This document shows positions 8,751-15,742 of a stretch of 64,000 nt of DNA, piece after piece (the stretch's first letter is position 1; every line of letters begins with the position of its first letter). The translations under genes and the position numbers were made by a program. A model generated the notes under the pieces. That model had not been told where the DNA came from. It worked only from the letters and a program-made list of their open reading frames with translations, and did not search any database. This DNA comes from Sphingomonas turrisvirgatae (GTDB taxonomy: Bacteria > Pseudomonadota > Alphaproteobacteria > Sphingomonadales > Sphingomonadaceae): positions 186,001-250,000 of the forward strand of contig NZ_MDDS01000013.1 in assembly GCF_001721295.1 (NCBI RefSeq). Reading direction: 5' to 3'.

Positions 8751-9623
8751 TCATGCCGCTGCCAATGCGGGCAGTGCGTCCTGCTGGCGCTCACGCGCGG
8801 CGATCTCGTCCGCCCAGTGCAGGATTTCCATTCGCCCGTCGCCGTGCTCGACCAGCGCGGTGCAACCCTCGACCCAGTCGCCGTCGTTATAATAGTCGAT
8901 CCCGTCGATCGTGCGCATCCCCGCCGTATGGATGTGCCCGGCGATCACGCCATCCACACCGCGCGCGGCGGCTTCCCTGGCGACGATCTCCTCAAACCCA
9001 CAGACGAACTCGACCGCATTCTTGACCTTCTGCTTGGCATGCTTGCTGAGCGACCAATAAGGCAGGCCGCGCCAGCGACGATAACGGTTGCACCAGCGAT
9101 TGAGTGCCATGACTGCGGTGTATGCAGCGTCGCCGACATGCGCGAGCCAGCGGTGCGACAGCGTGATCGCATCGAATTCGTCGCCGTGCAGCACCAGCAG
9201 CCGCCGGCCATCGGCGGTGGTGTGGATCGCCTGACGCTTGATCTCGACGCCACCGAAGTTCAGCCCGCTGAACTGCCGGAAGATCTCGTCATGATTGCCG
9301 GGGATATAGACGACCCTCGCGCCGCGCTTGGCACGCTTGAGCAGCCGCCAGACGATGTCGTTGTGCGCGGCCGGCCAGTAGAACCGCTTCCTGAGTTGCC
9401 AGCCATCGATGATGTCGCCGACCAGATAGATCGTCTCGCTGTCGACATGATCCAGGAAGTCGATCAGCATCTCGGCATTGCAGCCGCGCGTACCCAGATG
9501 CACGTCGCTGATCCAGATGGTGCGATACTGCCGACGCCCGCAATCATCACGTTCCGGGATGGCCGGCTCGACTGCGGCAAAGCCGGAAAGGTCGATAAAT
9601 GGAAACCGGGTGATCGTGCCCAT
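8751..9623 (-). CDS. LpxH-like metallophosphoesterase (UDP-2,3-diacylglucosamine diphosphatase family)
   Basis: About 290 residues from ATG 9623; an in-frame ATG at 9656 would add 11. The calcineurin-like metal site is complete: ISDVHLG, GDIIDGW, GNHDE, LVLHGDEFD and GHIHTAG in order. The protein is longer than Escherichia coli LpxH (about 240 residues) and has a Trp/Arg-rich insert (NRWCNRYRRWRGLPYW) that may lie on the membrane. Alphaproteobacteria usually use LpxI for the lipid A step. This homologue may therefore act on another lipid-linked pyrophosphate. It heads a probable two-gene unit with the GT4 glycosyltransferase. Family is certain; substrate is uncertain. Confidence 0.85.
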   Translation of the reverse strand: MGTITRFPFIDLSGFAAVEPAIPERDDCGRRQYRTIWISDVHLGTRGCNAEMLIDFLDHVDSETIYLVGDIIDGWQLRKRFYWPAAHNDIVWRLLKRAKRGARVVYIPGNHDEIFRQFSGLNFGGVEIKRQAIHTTADGRRLLVLHGDEFDAITLSHRWLAHVGDAAYTAVMALNRWCNRYRRWRGLPYWSLSKHAKQKVKNAVEFVCGFEEIVAREAAARGVDGVIAGHIHTAGMRTIDGIDYYNDGDWVEGCTALVEHGDGRMEILHWADEIAARERQQDALPALAAA

Positions 9624-9704
9624 CTGCGCCCCGCAATTGCTTGCCCGCAGCGACATATGGCGGCGAGTTGTTACACTTCGCCGGGTGGCGGCGTCACGCC
9701 GATG

Positions 9705-9845
9705 TCACGCATCGATGCCAATGCAACCCTCCTGCCGCTCGACCCGCGCAATCCACGCCTGTACGGCGGGAAACTCGGCGAGGGCGAACCCGCCATCTTC
9801 GGCAACATGGGTATAGGCATATTCGTGAAGGACCAGGTCAGTCAC
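9705..9845 (-). pseudogene. Glutathione S-transferase C-terminal remnant
   Basis: Too short to be an obvious gene: a 46-residue frame from a GTG that overlaps the oxidoreductase stop codon. The translation includes HEYAYTHVAEDGGF then FPAVQAWIARVERQEG. This is the C-terminal helix region of bacterial glutathione S-transferases, which often end with YAYTHVA..GGF followed by (Y/F)PA(I/V).AW(L/I).RV. The rest of the enzyme, including the thioredoxin-like glutathione-binding domain, is absent. The sequence upstream in this frame is the end of the quinone oxidoreductase and shows no GST similarity. The likely origin is a deletion that joined the end of a GST gene to the oxidoreductase. Translation from GTG is possible, but an active product is not. 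Confidence 0.7.
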
Positions 9846-10840
9846 GCGACCGCCAGTACGATCTTGCCCATGTGCGTCCCCGCCTCCATCCGCCGGTGCG
9901 CTTCGGCAGCCTCGGACAGCGGAAAGACCTTGTCGATGACCGGCTTCAGCCGGCCCGCTTCGACATGCGGCCAGACCTGCCGCGTCAATTCGTCCGCGAC
10001 CAGCGACTTGAACGCCACGTCACGTGCGCGGAGCGTCGACCCGGTGAGCGTCAGGCGCCGGCGCATGATCTCGAACACCGGTACGGTCGCCATGGCGCCG
10101 CCTTGTACCGCGATCGAGACGTGGCGGCCGTCATCGGCCATGCACTTCATGTTGCGCGCGACATAGTCGCCGCCCACCATGTCGAGTACGACATCGACGC
10201 CACGCCCTTCGGTCAGGTCCTTCACCCGACCGACGAAATCCTCGCTCTTGTAGTTGATCGCGTGGTCGGCACCATGCGCCAGGCACGCCGCAACCTTCTC
10301 GTCGCTGCCGGCAGTGACGATCACCGTCACTCCGAACAGCTTGCACAGCGAAATCGCCATTGTGCCGATGCCGCTCGTCCCGCCATGGACCAGCGCGACG
10401 TCGCCCTCGCTGGCGTAGCCGCGCTCGAACAAATTGGTCCAAACGGTAAACAGCGTCTCGGGCATTGCCGCGGCTTCGACCATGGTCAGGGCGTCGGGCA
10501 CTGGCAGGCATTGGCCGAGCGGCGCCACGGCATATTCGGCATAGCCGCCCCCGGCGATCAGCGCGCACATCGGCTGGCCGATCAATTCTGCCGGGACGCC
10601 GTCGCCCACGGCCACGACCTCACCGGCGATCTCCAGCCCCAGGATCGAGGTGGTTCCCGGCGGCGGCGGGTAGCCGCCCATGCGCTGCAGCACGTCGGGC
10701 CGATTGACCCCCCCCGCGACGACGCGGATCAGCACTTCGTCAGGGCCGGGACTTGGAACAGGTCGCTGCGCCGCGACCAGCACCTCCGGTCCGCCGGGCG
10801 AATCGGGATCGATCGCTCGCATCGTTTCAGGCAGCGTCAT
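9842..10840 (-). CDS. NAD(P)H-dependent quinone oxidoreductase (zinc-less MDR family)
   Basis: 332 residues. Groes-like N-domain with GVNRPDVLQRMGGYPPPPG, a substrate-pocket signature of quinone oxidoreductases. The Rossmann domain has ALVHGGTSGIGTMAISL and the following ITVTAGSDEK-type strand (IVTAGSDEKVAACLAHGADH). No zinc-ligand Cys cluster is seen, matching the zinc-independent quinone reductase branch (PIG3-like). It would reduce quinones with NADPH in the cytoplasm. The open frame extends upstream to 11068, but the start at 10840 is preferred because GGGGGA lies 5 bases before it and the family motif begins soon after. Divergent from the DUF1192 gene. Its stop abuts the GST remnant. Confidence 0.93.
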   Translation of the reverse strand: MTLPETMRAIDPDSPGGPEVLVAAQRPVPSPGPDEVLIRVVAGGVNRPDVLQRMGGYPPPPGTTSILGLEIAGEVVAVGDGVPAELIGQPMCALIAGGGYAEYAVAPLGQCLPVPDALTMVEAAAMPETLFTVWTNLFERGYASEGDVALVHGGTSGIGTMAISLCKLFGVTVIVTAGSDEKVAACLAHGADHAINYKSEDFVGRVKDLTEGRGVDVVLDMVGGDYVARNMKCMADDGRHVSIAVQGGAMATVPVFEIMRRRLTLTGSTLRARDVAFKSLVADELTRQVWPHVEAGRLKPVIDKVFPLSEAAEAHRRMEAGTHMGKIVLAVA

Positions 10841-10906
10841 CAAATCCCCCGTTTTGCGCCAAGGTGTTATTGACATCGACTGGCCGAGGGTCAACGTTCC
10901 ATCGCA

Positions 10907-11101
10907 ATGGAACTGGACGATCTTCCCCGCCGGAAAGACGACCCTGCCGCCTTGCTCGGCAAACAGGACCTCGACCCTTTTTCGGTCGAGGAACTCGATG
11001 CGCGGATCGCGCTGCTCGAAGCCGAGATTGGGCGCTGCCGACAAAAGAAAGAACGCGCGGTTCATCACCGCGCAAGCGCCGATTCGCTATTCAAGCGATG
11101 A
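10907..11101 (+). CDS. DUF1192 domain-containing protein
   Basis: 64 residues: MELDDLPRRKDDPAALLGK, then QDLDPFSVEELDARIALLE, then a helical tail with KKERAVHHRASAD and LFKR. This matches the DUF1192 family found across alphaproteobacteria. The central part is a short coiled coil (EELDARIALLEAEIGRCR). The protein is small, soluble and of unknown function. It is divergent from the quinone oxidoreductase and lies 162 bases before clpA on the same strand. Conservation of the DDLPRRKDDP opening makes this a real gene despite its size. Confidence 0.88.
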   Translation: MELDDLPRRKDDPAALLGKQDLDPFSVEELDARIALLEAEIGRCRQKKERAVHHRASADSLFKR

Positions 11102-11263
11102 GCGCAGCACCGGAGCCGGGCGCCACGCCTTCCGCTCCGGTGCGAACGCCGCTGCCATTGCAGCAGAGGGCCGCACTTCCAACATTGGAAAAGACGGGCC
11201 GGCACCCAGCCACGATTTTCTGGTGCGGGTGTAACCTTACGGTCCGACTGGAGTTGATCCCGA

Positions 11264-13582
11264 ATGCCTAGTTTCGCTTCCGCCCTCGAATCCACCCTGC
11301 ACCGCGCGCTGGAAGCCGCTTCCTCGCGCCGCCACGAATATGCGACCCTCGAACATCTGCTGCTCGCGCTCGTCGATGACGAACATGCCAGCAAGGTAAT
11401 GAGTGCGTGCGGCGTGGAGCTGGGCGAACTCAAGAACACCGTCGCGCACTATCTCGATACCGAGCTTCAGGCGCTGCGCGTCGATCAGCAAACCGACCCC
11501 TCGCCGACCAGCGGCTTCCAGCGTGTGGTTCAGCGCGCGATCCTGCACGTCCAGTCCTCCGGCCGCGACGAAGTGACCGGCGCAAACGTGCTGGTCGCGC
11601 TGTTCAGCGAGCGCGAGAGCTATGCCGTCTATTTCCTGCAGCAGCAGGATATGAGCCGCCTGGATGCCGTCAGCTTCATCAGCCACGGGGTCGGCAAGGG
11701 CGCGGCCCCAACCGAAGCCTCGACACCCAAGGGTGCCGAAGAAGAAAAGCCCGCAAAGGCGGATGCAGGCAAGAAGGGCGAGAGTGCACTCAAGCAGTTC
11801 ACCGTCGATCTGAACGAGAAGGCGAAGGCCGGCAAGGTCGATCCGCTGATCGGGCGCGGACCAGAAGTGGATCGCACCGTGCAGATCCTGTGCCGCCGCA
11901 GCAAGAACAACCCGCTCTATGTCGGCGATCCGGGTGTCGGCAAGACGGCGATCGCCGAGGGTCTGGCCCGCAAGATCGTCGAGGGCGACGTGCCCGAGGT
12001 GCTCAAGGAAGCCGTCATCTACTCGCTCGACATGGGCGCACTGCTGGCCGGCACACGCTATCGCGGCGATTTCGAGGAGCGGCTGAAGCAGGTCGTGTCC
12101 GAACTTGAGAAGCTGCCGCACGCCGTCCTGTTCATCGACGAGATTCACACGGTGATCGGTGCCGGCGCGACCAGCGGCGGCGCGATGGATGCGTCGAACC
12201 TGCTCAAGCCCGCGCTGTCAGGCGGCTCGATCCGCTGCATCGGCTCGACCACCTACAAGGAATTCCGCAACCACTTCGAAAAGGACCGCGCGTTGCTGCG
12301 CCGGTTCCAAAAGATCGACGTCAACGAGCCGACGATCGAGGATACGGTAAAGATCCTGGCCGGCCTGCGCACGGCGTTCGAAGATCACCATTCGGTCAAG
12401 TACACGCCGGACGCGATCAAGTCGGCAGTCGAACTGTCGGCCCGCTACATCAATGACCGCAAGCTGCCGGACAAGGCGATCGACGTGATCGACGAGGTCG
12501 GCGCGATGCAGATGCTGGTGCCGCCGGCGAAGCGCAAGAAGACGATCACCGCCAAGGAGATCGAGGCGGTCATCGCGACCATGGCGCGCATTCCGCCAAA
12601 GACGGTATCGGCCGACGACACGCGTGTGCTGGCGGGACTGGAAACCGACCTCAAGCGCGTCGTGTTCGGGCAGGATAAGGCGATCGAGGTGCTGTCCAGC
12701 GCGATCAAGCTGTCGCGCGCGGGGCTGCGCGATCCCAGCAAGCCGATCGGCAACTATCTGTTCAGCGGGCCCACGGGCGTCGGCAAGACCGAAGTCGCCA
12801 AGCAGCTGGCCGAGATCATGGGCATCCCGCTTCAGCGCTTTGACATGTCGGAATATATGGAGCGGCACAGCGTATCGCGCCTGATCGGTGCGCCTCCGGG
12901 CTATGTCGGGTACGATCAGGGCGGCCTGCTGACCGATGCGGTCGATCAGAACCCGCACAGCGTGCTGCTGCTGGACGAGGTCGAGAAGGCGCATCCCGAT
13001 CTGTTCAACATCCTGCTTCAGGTGATGGATAACGGCAAGCTGACCGACCACCACGGCAAGACCGTCGATTTCAGGAACACGATCCTGATCATGACCACTA
13101 ACGCCGGCGCGTCGGACATGGCGCGCGAGAGTATCGGTTTCGGCGAGCTGAGCCGCGACGACGTTCAGGAAGAGGCGGTGAAGAAGCTGTTCACGCCGGA
13201 ATTCCGCAATCGTCTCGATGCGATCGTGCCCTTCGACTATCTGCCGCCCAAGGTGGTGGAGCGTGTCGTCGACAAGTTCATCCTCCAGCTCGAGCTTCAG
13301 CTGGCCGACCGCGGCGTCCATATCAACCTGGACGACGAAGCGAAGGCGTGGCTGACCGAGCGCGGCTATGACAAGCTGTATGGCGCGCGCCCGATGGGCC
13401 GACTGATCCAGGAGAAGATCAAGCAGCCGCTGGCCGAGGAACTGCTGTTCGGCAAGCTGGTGCATGGCGGCGAGGTCGAGGTGAAGCTGAAGGATGGCGG
13501 GCTCAACTTCGCCATCGTCCCGGCAGCGCCCAAGCGGCCCAAGAAGGGCGGTGGCAAGAAGGCGGTGGCGGCCAAGGCCTGA
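11264..13582 (+). CDS. clpA: ATP-dependent Clp protease ATP-binding subunit ClpA
   Basis: 772 residues, the normal length. An N-domain with two Clp_N repeats (residues about 1-145) is followed by a charged Lys/Glu/Ala linker. AAA1 has Walker A GDPGVGKTAI near residue 221 and Walker B VLFIDEIHT near 286. AAA2 has GPTGVGKTEV near 501 and LLLDEVEKAHPD near 567. The SIGFGE loop near 623 is the ClpP-docking IGF/IGL tripeptide, so this is an unfoldase partner of ClpP rather than a ClpB disaggregase; the long middle coiled coil of ClpB is absent. The adaptor gene clpS, often next to clpA, is not in the window. A strong terminator follows at once. The Gly/Lys-rich C-terminus (KKGGGKKAVAAKA) is unusual but common in this group. 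Confidence 0.96.
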   Translation: MPSFASALESTLHRALEAASSRRHEYATLEHLLLALVDDEHASKVMSACGVELGELKNTVAHYLDTELQALRVDQQTDPSPTSGFQRVVQRAILHVQSSGRDEVTGANVLVALFSERESYAVYFLQQQDMSRLDAVSFISHGVGKGAAPTEASTPKGAEEEKPAKADAGKKGESALKQFTVDLNEKAKAGKVDPLIGRGPEVDRTVQILCRRSKNNPLYVGDPGVGKTAIAEGLARKIVEGDVPEVLKEAVIYSLDMGALLAGTRYRGDFEERLKQVVSELEKLPHAVLFIDEIHTVIGAGATSGGAMDASNLLKPALSGGSIRCIGSTTYKEFRNHFEKDRALLRRFQKIDVNEPTIEDTVKILAGLRTAFEDHHSVKYTPDAIKSAVELSARYINDRKLPDKAIDVIDEVGAMQMLVPPAKRKKTITAKEIEAVIATMARIPPKTVSADDTRVLAGLETDLKRVVFGQDKAIEVLSSAIKLSRAGLRDPSKPIGNYLFSGPTGVGKTEVAKQLAEIMGIPLQRFDMSEYMERHSVSRLIGAPPGYVGYDQGGLLTDAVDQNPHSVLLLDEVEKAHPDLFNILLQVMDNGKLTDHHGKTVDFRNTILIMTTNAGASDMARESIGFGELSRDDVQEEAVKKLFTPEFRNRLDAIVPFDYLPPKVVERVVDKFILQLELQLADRGVHINLDDEAKAWLTERGYDKLYGARPMGRLIQEKIKQPLAEELLFGKLVHGGEVEVKLKDGGLNFAIVPAAPKRPKKGGGKKAVAAKA

Positions 13583-13608
13583 GCGGGATCCGCGCCATGA
13601 TTTCGAGG

Positions 13609-13637
13609 GGGCGGGCCGATCGGTCCGCCCTTTTCTT
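13609..13637 (+). terminator. Rho-independent terminator after clpA
   Basis: GGGCGGGCC at 13609-13617 pairs with GGTCCGCCC at 13622-13630 (one G-T pair) around a 4-base loop, followed by TTTTCTT. It lies 27 bases after the clpA stop. Confidence 0.8.
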
Positions 13638-13740
13638 AAGAGCTGAACAAGCCCCAGTATGCGCTCATTACGAGTGTGTTACATCGACCGATCAACCTCG
13701 CGTTTACCAGTTGTTCGCTTCCGCTTCCTAGACCGCGCTC

Positions 13741-15432
13741 ATGCGAGCGACGCTCATTCTCTGGCTGATGAAGGCCGTAGCTTTCGTCACGATGCTGACT
13801 GGGATGCCGGCGGCGCAAGCATCGGGCTATGGCGCGGGTCAGGTCGGGCGTCCCCTGGCGGTCTGTACCCTTGCCGCGCAGCCGGGTGACCAAGCCAGCC
13901 AGTTGATGCGTCAGCCCGACCGGTTCGATTGCACCACCCAGCAACGCGACCTCGGGCCCGGCACCTTTTGGGCGATTTCGGCGCCGATCGGTCAACGATC
14001 GAGCGTCGAGACCCCGTTGACCTTGCGCATGAGCAGCCTGTGGCAGGACGGCGTCGATCTCTACGTTCTGTATGCCGACGGCCATGTCGCCGTAATGCGC
14101 GACCGCCACACCACTTATTCACGACGCATCCAGCTAGGCGCGATCGTCGAATACCCCCTGCCCCCGCGCGCCGCGCCGGTCGAGCGGCTGCTGTGGCATG
14201 TCGAGGGAGCGGCCAATCTACGCGGCATCGTCGTCGGCGCCCGGATCGCCACAGCCCAGCAAAGTGCGCGATCGAACCTGGCGATGGCAGCGATCTACGC
14301 GGGGTTTGCCGGTCTCGCCATCGCGCTCATGATCTACAATCTCGCGCTATGGGCCTCGCTGCGATATCCGTTTCAGCTCGCCTATTGCGTGATGATGCTG
14401 ATGCTCATCTGCTATGCAGCGACTTCATCAGGTGCGCTGGCTTGGGCGTTTCCAGGCATCGACAACCATCTCAGGCTGCGGCTCAACTATCTGCTGCTGA
14501 CCTATGCCTGCGCTGCGGCGCTGCTGTTTGCGCGCGCATTTTTCGAGGAACATGTATTTGGTCGGCGATTGCGGCTGGCGATTCAGCTCACCGTCGCTGC
14601 GCTGGTAACCGTCGGCACCGCGTTCGTGCTGATCGCGCCGTCCGGCGTGCGCTATGCCGATCCGGTCTTCAGCAGCGTGTTCCTTGGCGTGCTGATTACG
14701 GTCAGCGCGACGCTGTGGCGAGCATGGCGGTCGCGTTCCAATTATCTCTGGATATTCGCCATCGCTTGGGCGCTGCCGATCTTTGCCGCCAGCGTTCGCG
14801 TCTTTGCCAATCTCGGTTGGATCGAATGGCATTTCTGGGTCGATAATTCGACGATCCTCGCAATGGGCACCGAGGCGCTGATATCCTCCATCGCCATCGC
14901 CTACCGGATCCGGCTGCTCAGCCGCGAGCGGGACGAGGCGATCGCGGCCGAGACTGTGGCGCGCCGGCTTGCCGACACCGATCCGCTTACCGGACTGCTC
15001 AATCGTCGGGCCTTCCTTGCCGCAGCGATCGGTCGGCAAGGCCCGCAGACGCTGCTGCTCCTCGACCTCGACCATTTCAAGCAGGTCAACGATACGCTTG
15101 GTCATGATGGCGGAGACGAGGTGCTGCGCGTCGTCGCACGCAGCCTGCGTAATCTTGCCCCGCGCGGCGCGCTGGTGGCGCGTGTCGGCGGTGAGGAATT
15201 CGCCATGATCTGCGGGATCGGCGCGTCGCTCGATCCGAATGCCCTGCTCGTCCGCCTGCGCGCCACGCGCATGCCCTTTGACCTGCGCGTCACTGCGAGC
15301 GTCGGCACCGCTACTGGTCCGTTGCTCGACGAACCGGACTGGAAGGCGCTTTACCGCGCGGCAGATGCGGCGCTGTTTGCGGCAAAGGCGGCAGGCCGCG
15401 ACCGCGTCCGTGCCGCGCCGATCGCCGCCTGA
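13741..15432 (+). CDS. Diguanylate cyclase with 7TM-DISM sensor
   Basis: 563 residues. A signal peptide (cleavage near MPAAQASG) leads to an extracytoplasmic domain of about 150 residues, then seven membrane helices (about 175-375) of the 7TM-DISM type, a short coiled coil (RERDEAIAAETVARRL) and a C-terminal GGEEF domain. The catalytic core is intact: DTDPLTGLLNRRAF, LLLDLDHFKQVNDTLGHDGGD and RVGGEEFAM. It should make cyclic di-GMP in the cytoplasm in response to an external cue. The RxxD inhibitory site that normally sits five residues before GGEEF is not there (PRGALVA occupies the place), so product feedback is probably weak. In-frame ATG codons at 13741 and 13768 are possible starts. A PilZ protein is encoded about 7 kb downstream. 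Confidence 0.9.
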   Translation: MRATLILWLMKAVAFVTMLTGMPAAQASGYGAGQVGRPLAVCTLAAQPGDQASQLMRQPDRFDCTTQQRDLGPGTFWAISAPIGQRSSVETPLTLRMSSLWQDGVDLYVLYADGHVAVMRDRHTTYSRRIQLGAIVEYPLPPRAAPVERLLWHVEGAANLRGIVVGARIATAQQSARSNLAMAAIYAGFAGLAIALMIYNLALWASLRYPFQLAYCVMMLMLICYAATSSGALAWAFPGIDNHLRLRLNYLLLTYACAAALLFARAFFEEHVFGRRLRLAIQLTVAALVTVGTAFVLIAPSGVRYADPVFSSVFLGVLITVSATLWRAWRSRSNYLWIFAIAWALPIFAASVRVFANLGWIEWHFWVDNSTILAMGTEALISSIAIAYRIRLLSRERDEAIAAETVARRLADTDPLTGLLNRRAFLAAAIGRQGPQTLLLLDLDHFKQVNDTLGHDGGDEVLRVVARSLRNLAPRGALVARVGGEEFAMICGIGASLDPNALLVRLRATRMPFDLRVTASVGTATGPLLDEPDWKALYRAADAALFAAKAAGRDRVRAAPIAA

Positions 15433-15503
15433 TCGCGCTTTATCGCAGTTCAGTTGCGGTTCAGCGAGTGGAAGCGTAATGAGTTTTGCATCGGGAGGCG
15501 TTG

Positions 15504-15707
15504 ATGAGCAGCTTGCAAAGGCGCAGGGTGATGTTGGGATGCGGCGCGATTGCGCTGGCTGGAGCGCTCGCCGTCTCCGACCCGATCGCCGATATCCGTC
15601 TGACGCATGATACCGCGCCCAGCACGATCAGCAGGTTCGAGGCGAAAATCGACCTTGGCCTGGTCGCCTTTTCATTCCTGCACAGCTGGAAGCGCGTCCT
15701 GCGCTGA
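15504..15707 (+). CDS. Small exported or membrane-anchored protein, unknown function
   Basis: 67 residues, MSSLQRRRVMLG then a hydrophobic run CGAIALAGALAVSD that looks like a signal anchor, then a polar body ending RFEAKIDLGLVAFSFLHSWKRVLR. The start at 15504 is fixed by GGGAGG at 15493-15498, 5 bases upstream; an ATG at 15486 has no such site. It lies 71 bases after the diguanylate cyclase and 35 before the acyl-CoA ligase, on the same strand as both. I recognise no family. The strong ribosome binding site and the pattern of positive residues then hydrophobic core support a real gene. Confidence 0.55.
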   Translation: MSSLQRRRVMLGCGAIALAGALAVSDPIADIRLTHDTAPSTISRFEAKIDLGLVAFSFLHSWKRVLR

Positions 15708-15742
15708 TTGACAGCTGGAGGCGCTTGCTTACACTCGTGTAA

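Noticed and set aside
8664..10166. 500-residue plus-strand frame over the phosphoesterase and oxidoreductase
   Set aside because: It covers two confident minus-strand genes, with no ribosome site or motif.
12218..13465. 415-residue open frame on the minus strand across clpA
   Set aside because: It is the mirror of clpA in GC-rich sequence: no start site, no family motif, and the plus-strand gene shows complete AAA motifs.
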